Program-made: the position numbers and the translations under genes
Notes under the pieces: generated by a model
Seen by the model: only the letters and a program-made list of their open reading frames with translations
Database searches by the model: none
What the model was told of the DNA's origin: nothing
Shown here: one piece after another, positions 1 through 9,357 of the stretch
Numbering within the stretch: position 1 is the first letter of the stretch
Layout of the letters: each line of letters starts with the position of its first letter
NCBI RefSeq assembly: GCF_000016165.1
Contig: NC_009253.1
Coordinates: forward strand, 372,001 to 436,000
DNA length: 64,000 nucleotides
Direction: 5' to 3'
Source: Desulforamulus reducens MI-1
GTDB lineage: Bacteria; Bacillota; Desulfotomaculia; Desulfotomaculales; Desulfotomaculaceae

Positions 1-766
1 AATTCCGTTTTCAGAGGAAGATCGTATGATAGCAAACCATATTATGGAAGAAATAGAGGATGGTTCCTGTATTCAGCTAGGCATTGGCGGCATGCCCAAT
101 GTGGTAGGGAAGATGTTAGCTGAATCTGATTTAAAGGATATTGGTGTGCATACTGAAATGTTGGTGGATGCTTTTGTAGATATGTATGAAGCAGGTGCAT
201 TAACGGGACGGAAGAAGAACATAGACCAACGTAAGATTGTATATACCTTTGCTTTAGGTTCACAAAGATTATATGATTTTATTAATAATAACCCGATGTG
301 TGCAACATATCCGGTAAATTATACTAATAATCCCAACATTATAGCACAAAATGATAAAGTAGTGTCTATTAATAACGCCGTGGAAATAGATTTATTTGGC
401 CAGGTTAATTCGGAAACTTCTGGAGTCAGGCAGATAAGTGGAACAGGCGGGCAAGTAGATTTTATAGATGGTGCATATAATTCAAAGGGGGGTAAAAGTT
501 TTATTTGTCTTACTTCCACCTACAGAGATAAAAATGGAAAGAATATTTCGCGGATCAAGCCTTTTTTGTCTAACGGTTCAATTGCTACTACTCATAGGGC
601 GGCTGTTCAATATGTAATAACTGAATATGGTAAAGCTGTATTAAAGGCGAAAACAACCTGGCAGCGGGCTGAGGCCCTAATAGCTATTGCCCACCCGGAT
701 TTTCGGGATGAGTTGATAAAGGAAGCTGAAAAGAATGGCATCTGGCGAAGAAGCAATATGAGGTAA
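1..766 (+). CDS. acetyl-CoA hydrolase/CoA-transferase family protein, 5'-truncated by window edge
   Basis: The reading frame is open from base 2 and the coding sequence clearly begins upstream of the window. What remains is the C-terminal half of an acetyl-CoA hydrolase/transferase-type enzyme, which moves CoA between acyl-CoA and a free carboxylate in the cytoplasm. It includes the GIGGMPN loop and the VHTEM segment that carries the family's catalytic glutamate. It aligns throughout with the C-terminal half of the full-length enzyme at 38002-39348 (same HTEM, TGTGGQ and IAHPDFR blocks), so the two are paralogues. A strong terminator follows. The substrate (acetate, butyrate or another short-chain acid) cannot be told from sequence. 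Confidence 0.88.
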   Translation, partial: IPFSEEDRMIANHIMEEIEDGSCIQLGIGGMPNVVGKMLAESDLKDIGVHTEMLVDAFVDMYEAGALTGRKKNIDQRKIVYTFALGSQRLYDFINNNPMCATYPVNYTNNPNIIAQNDKVVSINNAVEIDLFGQVNSETSGVRQISGTGGQVDFIDGAYNSKGGKSFICLTSTYRDKNGKNISRIKPFLSNGSIATTHRAAVQYVITEYGKAVLKAKTTWQRAEALIAIAHPDFRDELIKEAEKNGIWRRSNMR

Positions 767-1143
767 ATGACATACCATCCACCCGCAAGGGTTGCAAGTA
801 AACATAGCAATTAAGTATCAAACGGGCTTCTTATGAATGGAAGAGTAACTGTTTTATTCTACCATTCATAAGAAGCCCGTATTATTTTCTGAAAGATTAG
901 TTATTTGGTGCCGACGGATTTGGAACTTACGCGCCTGGGATTATCGCCAGAGTAATTCTTTGTGTTTTCAATAGCTAAGGGTAAAAATAATGGGTTATGT
1001 TTTTAATGGTTAATAATTGTCTGAATAATATAAAAATAAAAAGGAAATGGCATGCTAATATCGAAAGAATAGTCAATCCATTGAACTTACATAGCAAGAA
1101 ATTTAGGAAAATAATTACATCTGATTATTAAGGAGGTAAGATA
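767..1143. other. intergenic region with terminator only
   Basis: This 377-bp gap holds the terminator at 822-885 and an AT-rich stretch just before the next ribosome-binding site. I see no open frame with a ribosome-binding site and no convincing promoter. Confidence 0.5.
822..885 (+). terminator. rho-independent terminator after CoA-transferase
   Basis: Two perfect 19-bp arms (822-840 and 862-880, ACGGGCTTCTTATGAATGG and its complement) enclose a 21-nt loop and are followed by a T-rich run. Confidence 0.88.
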
Positions 1144-1914
1144 ATGCCCCTCGTTACCCTAAACTCCATTCAATATTATTATGATACAAATGTGCCTACC
1201 TTAGAAAAACCCCGGCAGAGGATATTGTTTGTGCACGGCGCCGGGGGAAGTCACAGGCACTGGCGTTTACAACTAGCCCACCTAAGTAAAGAATACCAAG
1301 CCATTGCAGTGGATCTGCCGGGACATGACCTATCCGAAGGAAACCCATTTAACCGTGTTGCTGAATACAGTAGGTTTATTAAGGATTTTGTCGATTGTTT
1401 ACTGGACGTTCCTTTTATTCTGGTGGGACACTCTATGGGTGGCGCCATAGCCATGGACTTTGCCCTTAAGAATTCCCACCGGCTGGCAGGGCTGGTCCTT
1501 GTGGGAACAGGTTCCCGGCTCCGGGTTATGCCACAGTTGCTGGAAAGTTTTAAAAAGAATAAATTCTTTGCTGGTCTGGAACAGTTTTTATATAGTCCGG
1601 ACAGTTCCGCTGATATGTTTTCCCGGGCAAAAAAGGAATTAGAAAGTGTTCCACCCTCTGTATTTTTTGCAGATTTCACAGCCTGTGATAATTTTAATGT
1701 TGGGGACAGGTTGGGGGAGATCACTGCGCCTACCCTGATCATTTCAGGAGAAAAGGATGTTATGACTCCTGTAAAATTTGGTCAATTGTTATTCGATCAG
1801 ATACCTGGCGCCCAGATATCTGTTATACCCAAAGCTGGGCATATGATGATGATGGAGCGTCCGAGGGAATTTAACAGAGTTGTGGAGGCCTTTGTTAAAG
1901 GTCTTATTGAATGA
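1144..1914 (+). CDS. alpha/beta hydrolase
   Basis: This is a 256-aa cytoplasmic alpha/beta-hydrolase-fold enzyme. Visible features are the oxyanion-hole motif HGAGGSHRHW near residue 30, the nucleophile elbow GHSMGGA near residue 97, an acid-bearing loop GEKDVMTP near 200 and the catalytic histidine in AGHMMMMERP near 235. The start is set by AAGGAGG about 8 nt upstream. Its 3' end overlaps the 3' end of motB on the other strand by 11 bp. The family covers esterases, lipases, C-C hydrolases and haloperoxidases, so the substrate is unknown. Confidence 0.88.
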   Translation: MPLVTLNSIQYYYDTNVPTLEKPRQRILFVHGAGGSHRHWRLQLAHLSKEYQAIAVDLPGHDLSEGNPFNRVAEYSRFIKDFVDCLLDVPFILVGHSMGGAIAMDFALKNSHRLAGLVLVGTGSRLRVMPQLLESFKKNKFFAGLEQFLYSPDSSADMFSRAKKELESVPPSVFFADFTACDNFNVGDRLGEITAPTLIISGEKDVMTPVKFGQLLFDQIPGAQISVIPKAGHMMMMERPREFNRVVEAFVKGLIE

Positions 1915-2614
1915 CCTTTTGATTGATAATAACTTCTACCCGGCGGTTTTTGGCACGGCCCTCGGTGGTTGTGTTCTCAGCAATGGGTCGATATTCACCG
2001 TAACCGATGGCAACCAAGCGGCGTGGGTCTAGGTTTTTATTGGTCAGCATGATCTTCATGCAGTTTAGGGCGCGTTTGGAACTAAGATCCCAGTTGGATT
2101 CAAAGGTGTTGTTGTAAATGGGCTGATTATCTGTATGACCGGCTACCAGCACCTCAAATTTGGGGTACTGTTGAAGGATACTACCCATTGCTTTAATAAT
2201 CTTTCTGGATTGGGGTTTTACAACGGCGCTGCCGGAATCAAACAAAGCGCGGTCCCGGATGGTGAGAGTTAGGTGGTTGTTGATAATATTAGTTTCCACC
2301 TCTGTTGTCATGTTATTTTCCTTTATATACTGATCTAACTGCTTCTTTAATTCCTGCAGTTCCACGACAGTATCGGTTTTCACCTCTGTTTTATCAATCA
2401 ACTGATCAGACAAGGATTTGGATTCCATGATGCCTGCCCCACTGTTTAAAGCAGCATTCAGTGATTCCTTCATGGCGTTAAATTTTTGATTATCAATGGT
2501 GCTGGAAGCAAAAAGGACTATAAACAAAGCTAATAAAAGGGTTAACAAATCAGCATAGGGGATTAGCCAGGATTCATCAATATGTTCCTCATGCTGCTCT
2601 CTGTGCTTTGCCAT
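1904..2614 (-). CDS. motB: flagellar motor stator protein MotB
   Basis: This 236-aa protein is the peptidoglycan-anchoring stator subunit of the flagellar motor. A short cytoplasmic N-terminus leads to one membrane helix that begins in the motif SWLIPYADLLTLLLALF; Asp22 is the proton- or ion-binding residue. An OmpA-like peptidoglycan-binding domain fills the C-terminal half (AGHTDNQP, SSKRALN, GYGEYRP, NRRVEV). It overlaps the upstream motA by 26 bp, so the two are translationally coupled. Whether the motor uses protons or sodium is not clear. Confidence 0.93.
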   Translation of the reverse strand: MAKHREQHEEHIDESWLIPYADLLTLLLALFIVLFASSTIDNQKFNAMKESLNAALNSGAGIMESKSLSDQLIDKTEVKTDTVVELQELKKQLDQYIKENNMTTEVETNIINNHLTLTIRDRALFDSGSAVVKPQSRKIIKAMGSILQQYPKFEVLVAGHTDNQPIYNNTFESNWDLSSKRALNCMKIMLTNKNLDPRRLVAIGYGEYRPIAENTTTEGRAKNRRVEVIINQKVIQ

Positions 2615-3395
2615 CGTTTTCTGCTTCCTCCTTTGAGCTACTTCTTTCTGATGGAGACAGGTATACTAAAAGTTGTTGTTCTATGGCTATGGGTGAGCGC
2701 CCGGTTTGAATAGCCAGGACCCCCTCAACAATCATTTGTTTTATTTCCATTTCTTTTTTAGAAATCCGTTTTAATTTATTGGCAATAGGGTGCCATAAAA
2801 CATAACCCGAGAAAATTCCCAGCAGTGTAGCAACAAAGGCTGCAGCAATGGAGTGGCCCAATTTTTCAATATCACTCAGGTTTCCCAGAGCGGCAATTAA
2901 CCCCACCACCGCACCCAAAACGCCCAGGGTAGGGGCGTAGGTACCAGCCTGAGTAAAAATAAGTGCTCCGGAACGGTGACGCTCTTCGGTGGCATAAATC
3001 TCTTCTTCCATTACGAACTTTACAAATTCCGCATCACTTCCGTCTATAATCATTTGCATACCGCCTCTTAAGTAAGGATCATCAATACTTTCCAATTGAC
3101 TTTCCAAGGATAAAAGACCTTCTCTACGGGCGGTACTGGCCAAGGCAACAAAGGTATTAACCACTTCCCTTTTGGCCATCAGTTTAGGCTCCTGCAGGGT
3201 GATCTTCAGAAGTCGGGGAATTTTTTTAAGTTCTGACATCGGGAAAGCAATAAATAGGGACGCTGCTGTCCCCACAAAAATAATCATAATGGCCGCTGGA
3301 TTCCACAGAGACGAAAGATGTGCGCCCTTTAATACCATTCCCACACTGATGGCTGTGATGCCAAGAAACAAACCAATAATTGTCGACTTTTCCAT
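2589..3395 (-). CDS. motA: flagellar motor stator protein MotA
   Basis: This 268-aa membrane protein is the ion-channel partner of MotB in the flagellar stator. There are four hydrophobic segments, two near the N-terminus (residues about 5-25 and 30-50) and two after residue 145. The conserved loop GTYAPTLGVLGAVVGLI contains the family proline. The large cytoplasmic loop between them (about 55-140) would contact the rotor protein FliG. A GAGGTG ribosome-binding site precedes the ATG. It forms a two-gene operon with motB, and no other flagellar genes lie in the window. Confidence 0.93.
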   Translation of the reverse strand: MEKSTIIGLFLGITAISVGMVLKGAHLSSLWNPAAIMIIFVGTAASLFIAFPMSELKKIPRLLKITLQEPKLMAKREVVNTFVALASTARREGLLSLESQLESIDDPYLRGGMQMIIDGSDAEFVKFVMEEEIYATEERHRSGALIFTQAGTYAPTLGVLGAVVGLIAALGNLSDIEKLGHSIAAAFVATLLGIFSGYVLWHPIANKLKRISKKEMEIKQMIVEGVLAIQTGRSPIAIEQQLLVYLSPSERSSSKEEAENDGKAQRAA

Positions 3396-3810
3396 GTATT
3401 ATTACACCTCATTAGTTAAATAATTACTATAAAGAAGAAGTATAAACTAAGATATACATAAACCTGTATCTATCATAACAGATAAAATCTTCATATAACA
3501 ACATATTTCACCTTTTTTGCTAAATCATCATATTTATTTAATTTATTTTAAATTCTAAAGACAGGAAAATAAATAGATTGCGTCTATTTATTTTATTTTT
3601 AAAGTATATTTTATCACTTTCTAAATGTAATTAACAAAATAAAGGGGTGTGCAAAAAACAGGGGAAACCCTTTAAAATGCTCATATCATCCAGTATATCC
3701 AGAGTATCCCGAGTCATTCGCTTTTCATAGGAAAACCTATGCCATCATGATAAAAAAAGAATCACCTCCCCTAATGGTAGGAGGTGACTAATTCCTCTAA
3801 AATAGAAACC
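3396..3810. other. AT-rich intergenic region between motA and hdrA
   Basis: The gap contains the likely motAB promoter region in a very AT-rich stretch (about 3420-3640) and the hdr operon terminator at 3752-3787. No gene is supported. Confidence 0.45.
3752..3787 (-). terminator. rho-independent terminator of the hdr operon
   Basis: On the minus strand an 8-bp stem (TCACCTCC/GGAGGTGA, 3762-3769 with 3780-3787) is followed by TTCTTTTTTTAT, just downstream of the hdrA stop. Confidence 0.85.
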
Positions 3811-5793
3811 TTATATGCATAGGGCTATGATCTCAGACATTACCTGCTGGTTTGTAAAACCCTTAAGATCTGCGGCACCGCAGCGGCATGTGGCTGCACA
3901 GGCACCACAACCCTGGCATAAACCAGTATTAATAGCAGCCACAGTGCGTTGGACTCCCTGCCCCATTGATTTATCAGTGATTAATTTTTCTTCAATGGCA
4001 TTGAAGGGACAAACATCACGGCAGGCCATACATCCGGTACAACGTCTTTCATCAATTTGGGACACCATTGGGTTGGTGGCTAGTTCGTCTTTAGATAATA
4101 GCACGATTACCTTGGCGGCTGCTGCACTGGCCTGGGATACAGTGTCTGGAATATCCTTGGGACCCTGGCAACATCCAGCTAAAAAGATACCGCCGGTATT
4201 GGTTTCCACAGGCTTAAGCTTGGGGTGGGCTTCCTGATAAAAACCATCTTTGTCTGTGGTAAACCCAACTACCTTGGCCAATTCATCCGAACCTCTGCTG
4301 GGTGTCATAGCTGTGGCCAATACCACCAGGTCTGTCTCAACCTCCACCGGTCGCCCCAGCAGGGTGTCTGCACCCCTGACTACTAATTTTTCACCCTTGG
4401 GGTAAATTTTTGAAACTCGACCCCTTATGTAACAAGCACCCTCATTCACCGAACGCTGATAAAATTCCTCATAACCCTTTCCTGGAGTACGCACATCCAT
4501 GTAGAAGACATAGACTCTGGCCCCTTCAATCTTTTCCAGTATCTGTTGAGCGTGTTTAGCCGTGTACATGCAGCAGGCCCTAGAGCAGTAAGACTTACCC
4601 TTTGATTCATCCCTGGAGCCCACACATTTAATAAACACTATACTTTTAGGTTCTTTGCTGTCCGACGGCCGAAGTATTTTACCACCGGTAGGACCGGAAC
4701 TGTTAAGTAGTCGTTCAAATTGCAAGCTGCTGATGACATCTGGATACTTACTGTGGCCGTATTCTCCGTAAGAACCAGCCCAATCAAACAAGTCATAGCC
4801 AGTTGCCATGACCACAGCCCCTACTTGTTCTTCAAAAAATTGCTCTGTATCCTTATAATTGATTGCCTCCGCCTGGCAAACTTTCTGGCAGACACCGCAT
4901 TTACCACTTAAAAGCATACGGCATCCCTTTGGGTCAATAATTGGCTTGTTCGGTACAGCCTGGGGAGAACTGATGTAAATGGCTTTTCTTTGTCCCAGGT
5001 GTAGGTTATACTCGCTGGGGACCTTAGCTGGACATTTTTCCCAGCAAGTGCCACAGCCTGTACATTTGTTATGGTCCACATATTTTGGTTTTTGTTTAAT
5101 TCGAACATTAAAGTTTCCGATAAAGCCGCTTACCTCGCAAACCTCAGCAAAGGTATAAAGCTTAATGTTAGGGTGCTGTACCACAGCAACCATCTTGGGG
5201 GTGACAATTCAGCCACTGCAATCCAGCGTGGGGAAGGTTTTATCAAGCATAGCGGATTTACCGCCAATGGTTGGTTCTCGTTCCACCAGCACAACTTCAT
5301 GGCCGGCATCAGCAATATCCAGGGCAGCCTGAATACCAGCAATACCTCCGCCAATGACCAGTGCCCGCTTGGTAACCGGAATCCTTTCTTCATATAGGGG
5401 CTCTGTGTTGTTCGCTTTAGCGACAGCCCGCCGTACCAGTGCAATGGCCTTTTCCGTAGCTCCATCTTTTTGCCGGCTGTGTACCCAGGCACACTGTTCC
5501 CGGATATTGGCAATTCTCATCATAAATGGATTAAGCCCGGCCCTTTCTAGGGTCTTTCGAAAGGTTTGCTCATGTAACCGTGGGGAGCAAGATGCTATTA
5601 CCACTTTGTCCAAGCGATATTCACTGATTTTCTGAACAATTAAATCTTGTCCTGGTACTGAACACATATATTTATAATCGGTGCTAAAAACCACTCCGGG
5701 AAACTTGGCTGCTTCCGTAGCCAATCTCGGTACATCAACAACACTGCCTATATTGGAACCACACCAGCAAACAAAAACGCCAATTCTGTTCAT
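3811..5793 (-). CDS. hdrA: CoB-CoM heterodisulfide reductase-like subunit A, selenocysteine-containing
   Basis: Read as one 660-aa flavoprotein with an in-frame TGA (5209-5211) as selenocysteine 195. Upstream of the TGA lie the N-terminal domain (residues 1-140, with VCWCG and an ASCSPRLHE block) and the FAD-binding GGGIAG motif near 150. The sequence LDCSG-[TGA]-IVTPKM matches the family block DCSACILTPKM, so the TGA replaces the second cysteine. Downstream, the same frame continues with no gap into a ferredoxin motif CTGCGTCWEKCP (near 244), the thioredoxin-reductase-like core and two C-terminal 4Fe-4S motifs (CTGCMACRDVCP, CQGCGACAATC). A SECIS-like hairpin follows the TGA. HdrA is a known Sec-containing family in methanococci and some sulfate reducers. 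It is the electron-bifurcating or electron-distributing flavin subunit of HdrABC. A naive reading gives two truncated genes (5209-5793 and 3811-5193). Confidence 0.88.
5172..5191 (-). promoter_or_regulatory. bacterial SECIS-like hairpin for hdrA
   Basis: Starting 17 nt after the TGA, the message reads GGT-T-GCTG-TGGTA-CAGC-ACC. This is a 3-bp lower stem, a bulged U, a 4-bp upper stem and a 5-nt apical loop containing GGU. A bulged U plus GU in the apical loop is the known recognition pattern of bacterial SelB, as in the E. coli fdhF SECIS. The hairpin lies inside the coding sequence, as bacterial SECIS elements do. Confidence 0.75.
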
Positions 5794-5815
5794 ATCTTCG
5801 CCCCCTCTGGCTAAA

Positions 5816-6670
5816 CTAGCTTATTCTGGATAACATAGCTTTAGCTGTCATTAGGTCCATACCCAGGCAATTGGGTTCTATCCCCAAAGATAAACCCAAT
5901 AATTGGGTAAAATAGAAAACAGGTAATTTTAAATCAGTATTGAAGACCTTATTCATTTTATTTTGTTTCATATCAAGGTTAAAATGGCACTGGGGGCAGG
6001 CAGTAATAATGCAGTGAGCACCGGCTTCTGCAGCGCTGGACAAAATATCTCTGGCCAGCTTTAAAGAAATATCCTCATTGGTTACGGATAGAGAACCACC
6101 ACAACATTCAACCTTATGGGTCCAGTCTACGGTTTCTGCACTGGTGGCCCTTATTAAATTATCCAAAATTTGAGGGTCTTCAGGATCATCAATTTCTACT
6201 ACGTTTGATGGACGAACAAGTAAACAGCCATAATATACCGCTACTTTTAATCCCTCTAGGGGTTGTACCACTTGGGATTGAATTTTTTCAGCAGTAAGTT
6301 TAGAAAAAACCTGAATAAAGGATTGTATTTTAACGCCGCCCTGGTAAGGTTGGCCAGTTGCATCGTTAATTTTTTCCCTCAGATCAGGATCTCCGGTTAA
6401 TTTCCAGTTGGCATAGGACAGGGATTGATAGCAGGCAGCACAGGGAGAAGTTACATCCAAACCCATCTGCTCAACCATATGTAAATTACGGGCACATAGG
6501 GCAATTGGAAGGTATTTGCTGGAGGCATGGGCAGCACTGGCACCACAGCAATTCCAGTCTGGTATTTCTACTAATTCGATGCCAAGGAATTCACTTACTA
6601 CTCGGGCAGACATATCATAATCCTTAGCCATTGTTTGTAAAGAACAGCCGGGATAATATGCAATTTTCAT
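5816..6670 (-). CDS. hdrB: heterodisulfide reductase-like subunit B
   Basis: This 284-aa protein has the two cysteine-rich CCG domains typical of HdrB, which ligate the non-cubane 4Fe-4S clusters at the disulfide-reducing site. Domain 1 shows YYPGCSLQ near residue 5, NCCGAS near 41 and PCAACYQS near 77. Domain 2 shows YYGCLLVRP near 145, VECCGGS near 190 and CPQCHFNLD near 230. It starts 1 nt after the hdrC stop and is followed 22 nt later by hdrA, so the operon order is hdrC-hdrB-hdrA. In sulfate reducers and acetogens the true disulfide or other electron acceptor of such complexes is often unknown. Confidence 0.93.
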   Translation of the reverse strand: MKIAYYPGCSLQTMAKDYDMSARVVSEFLGIELVEIPDWNCCGASAAHASSKYLPIALCARNLHMVEQMGLDVTSPCAACYQSLSYANWKLTGDPDLREKINDATGQPYQGGVKIQSFIQVFSKLTAEKIQSQVVQPLEGLKVAVYYGCLLVRPSNVVEIDDPEDPQILDNLIRATSAETVDWTHKVECCGGSLSVTNEDISLKLARDILSSAAEAGAHCIITACPQCHFNLDMKQNKMNKVFNTDLKLPVFYFTQLLGLSLGIEPNCLGMDLMTAKAMLSRIS

Positions 6671-6671
6671 G

Positions 6672-7235
6672 TTACTTCATCTCCAACTTCTTGATGTTTT
6701 CCATGATCTGAAGGATATCTTTACTTCCCTTTATCCTTTCAGGCGCAAGTTTCAATTTCCCACGTGAAAACATGTCTAATCCTAGCATGGCATCTTTAAA
6801 GGGGGTGTGTAAGTTTAGGTTATATTTAAGCATTAAACCCATCTCGTAGGTGCGCCCGTATTTCCGTAAGGAATCCAGGAAAAGCTGGTTAAAAAGGGAT
6901 ACATTTCTACCCCTGCCATTGGGTTTAATACCTTGTTGAAGGGCATAGGACCTTAGACTATCCATTAGTTTTGCTAAATCAAAGCCCTTGGGGCAACGGG
7001 TGGAGCAGGTAGAGCAAGTGGCACAGAGCCAAATTGTCTCCGAACGCAAAGCTTCATCTAACAAACCTAACTGTAACATTCTGATAATTTGGTTGGGGGC
7101 AATGTCCATTGCAAAGGCCACCGGGCAACCGGCAGTACATTTGCCACATTGATAACAATGTTGAATATTTTGCCCAAATTTGTTTATTAACTGATTAACC
7201 TTTTCCCCCGCATCGTTAAAAGTAATAACTTCCAT
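6672..7235 (-). CDS. hdrC: heterodisulfide reductase-like subunit C
   Basis: This 187-aa iron-sulfur protein carries two 4Fe-4S motifs, CYQCGKCTAGCP near residue 28 and CATCSTCSTRCPKG near 72, and would pass electrons between HdrA and HdrB. The C-terminal half is helical, as in soluble HdrC; I see no membrane anchor, so this is the cytoplasmic HdrABC type. A GAGGGGG ribosome-binding site lies about 7 nt before the ATG. It is the first gene of the operon, and an AT-rich promoter region lies upstream. Confidence 0.93.
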   Translation of the reverse strand: MEVITFNDAGEKVNQLINKFGQNIQHCYQCGKCTAGCPVAFAMDIAPNQIIRMLQLGLLDEALRSETIWLCATCSTCSTRCPKGFDLAKLMDSLRSYALQQGIKPNGRGRNVSLFNQLFLDSLRKYGRTYEMGLMLKYNLNLHTPFKDAMLGLDMFSRGKLKLAPERIKGSKDILQIMENIKKLEMK

Positions 7236-7558
7236 TAAAAATCCCCCTCAATGCTTGTGTTAAAACATTCAAAAGATAATATCAATTTAGAAAGTTTTTA
7301 TATATCATTATACTATCATTTAATTATATTTGCTTCAAATTTATATTTATTTTAAGTAAATCAAAAATTTTTTTTAACTAATATATAAAAATATTTTATT
7401 GTTTAATTATTTTTACTATTTGACTATTTATGTGTTGACCTAGATCATGACGAAAGGGCTTTTAGAAGCAGAAGGTTCTTTTTTCTTTGAATATTTTTGG
7501 CTAGATCCTGCATTATGGTAGAATAAACGGAAGATTATCTTGTTTGAGGAGAGGTTAA
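7236..7558. other. divergent intergenic region between hdrC and the MutS-like gene
   Basis: The 323-bp gap is very AT-rich and must hold the promoters for both flanking transcripts. TTGGCT at about 7498 with TAGAAT 16 nt later is a weak candidate sigma-A promoter for the rightward gene. I see no operator that I can name. Confidence 0.4.
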
Positions 7559-9355
7559 ATGGAACAACACATAAAGAAGATTTATCAAAAGAACAAAGAA
7601 CGTTACGAAATTGAATTAGATGGGCTAAAAAAAACAGATAACACCTTTGTTTTTTCTCGTAGTGTGGTGGCTCTGAGCGTGGTGGGACTTCTGTTATACG
7701 CCTATTTAAAGGGATTATCTTACCTTTATCTTTCTACCGTTCCACTGGTCTTTTTATTTCTGGTAATGGTTAATAAACACCAGAGGGTAAAAAAACAAAT
7801 GACCCAATTGGAAAGCCTTGTTCAAATAAATGAGCGAGCCCTGCTCCGATTGTGTGGCCAATGGACAGGCTTTCAGCAACGGGGGGAGGAATACATTGCT
7901 TCTGAACATCCCTACTCCGGCGATCTGAATATCTTCGGCCAAGGTTCCCTATTTCAATATTTGAACGCTGCTAACCTGGTAACTGGTAATGAGGCCTTGG
8001 CAAAATTGCTCAGTGCGGAGGAACCCTGTTATGAGCAAATTAGACCCCGCCAAAGTGCCATAAAGGACCTGGCTGCTCGGCTGGATTGGAGACAGCTTTT
8101 ACAAGCTATGGGTATGGGCAGTGGTTACAAACCGGAAGATGCTATCAAACTATGGAACTGGGCCAGAGAAAAGCCCCTATTTCTACATGGCAAATTAATC
8201 TATCTGTTATGGTTGTTACCGATTACCACATTGATTCTCCTGATTTTAATGAGTCAGCGTCTGGTGCCGTCCTACGTCCCGCTTATTTTGTTGATCCTGC
8301 AAGTAATCCTGGTAACCGCCAGTCAGGCAATAATATCCCGTAAATTTAAAGATACCGAAAGGTCCGCAGCTGAACTGGCACGTCTTTCAAGGCTTTTAAA
8401 GTATATTGAGGGAGAAGAATTTCAAGCACCCTTGCTGGTGGAACTACAAAACCGGTTAATACAGAAAAAACAGACAGCATCCCAACAGGTGAAAGCCCTT
8501 GAAAAAATTGCTGCTTTGATTAATCTACGTTATTCGGTGGTTTACCATTTTATTAACGCCCTGATCTTCTGTGATTTATATACCTTGCGGACATTGGAAC
8601 AATGGAAATCCCAATATGGTACTCATTTAGAGCAGTGGTTCCGGGTGATCGGCCAATTTGAAGCACTATCCAGCCTGGCCACACTGGCCCACGACAATCC
8701 GCACTGGGCTTTTCCTGAAGTTACAAAGGCTGGACCGTATCTTACGGCCACTACCCTGGGACATCCGCTGATTAATGCCGAGACCCGGGTCAGTAATGAT
8801 GTTTCTTTGCCGCAACCGGGTACCGTCCATATTATTACCGGTTCCAATATGTCTGGCAAGAGTACACTGCTGCGTACGGTGGGCATCAATTTGGTGCTGG
8901 CCTATGCCGGAGCACCGGTCTGTGCCAGTTTTCTGAGCTGCTCCCTGATGAGTATTTACACCAGTATGCGGATTCAAGATAACCTAGAAGAAAGTACTTC
9001 TTCCTTTTATGCAGAACTAAAACGAATCAAGCTGGTTATTGAGGCTACCCGGCAGGGAAAATCCCTAATTTTCCTGCTGGATGAAATATTTAGGGGAACC
9101 AATTCCCGGGACAGGATAACCGGCGCCAGAACAGTAATAAAAAATCTAGCCCTACAACCAGCCATTGGCTTTGTCACAACCCACGACCTAGAACTCAGCA
9201 CGCTAGAAAATGAATACCCTCAGCATATTAAAAATTATCATTTTACCGATGAAATAATTGAAAATAAAATTACCTTTGATTACCGCTTGAAAGAAGGGGT
9301 TTCCCAGACCACCAACGCCATTGCCCTAATGAAAATGGTTGGTATTGATGTGTAA
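7559..9355 (+). CDS. membrane-associated MutS-family ATPase (MutS-like, not mismatch-repair MutS)
   Basis: This 598-aa protein has two hydrophobic hairpins (residues about 35-75 and 220-260) in its N-terminal part and a MutS-type ABC ATPase domain at the C-terminus. The ATPase shows Walker A GSNMSGKST near 430, Walker B LLDEIFRGTNS near 510 and the signature FVTTHDLEL. It lacks the mismatch-recognition domain I and most of the lever, and at 598 aa is well short of MutS. Such membrane-linked MutS-like proteins are common in Firmicutes and their role is not established. It converges with lysR, with only 2 bp between the stops. Confidence 0.85.
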   Translation: MEQHIKKIYQKNKERYEIELDGLKKTDNTFVFSRSVVALSVVGLLLYAYLKGLSYLYLSTVPLVFLFLVMVNKHQRVKKQMTQLESLVQINERALLRLCGQWTGFQQRGEEYIASEHPYSGDLNIFGQGSLFQYLNAANLVTGNEALAKLLSAEEPCYEQIRPRQSAIKDLAARLDWRQLLQAMGMGSGYKPEDAIKLWNWAREKPLFLHGKLIYLLWLLPITTLILLILMSQRLVPSYVPLILLILQVILVTASQAIISRKFKDTERSAAELARLSRLLKYIEGEEFQAPLLVELQNRLIQKKQTASQQVKALEKIAALINLRYSVVYHFINALIFCDLYTLRTLEQWKSQYGTHLEQWFRVIGQFEALSSLATLAHDNPHWAFPEVTKAGPYLTATTLGHPLINAETRVSNDVSLPQPGTVHIITGSNMSGKSTLLRTVGINLVLAYAGAPVCASFLSCSLMSIYTSMRIQDNLEESTSSFYAELKRIKLVIEATRQGKSLIFLLDEIFRGTNSRDRITGARTVIKNLALQPAIGFVTTHDLELSTLENEYPQHIKNYHFTDEIIENKITFDYRLKEGVSQTTNAIALMKMVGIDV

Positions 9356-9357
9356 TT

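Noticed and set aside
1251-1742. 163-codon open frame antisense to the alpha/beta hydrolase
   Set aside because: It is a shadow of the sense gene: no ribosome-binding site, no family pattern, and the sense strand has all catalytic motifs.
3811-5793. hdrA as a frameshifted or nonsense-mutated pseudogene, or two separate genes
   Set aside because: Both parts are in the same frame, homology is continuous through the stop, the TGA falls on a conserved Cys and a SECIS-like stem follows at the right distance.
6760-6776. second parS-like site around CCACGTGAAAAC in hdrC
   Set aside because: Only the CACGTG core and part of one arm match; it lies in coding sequence and is not a palindrome beyond the core.
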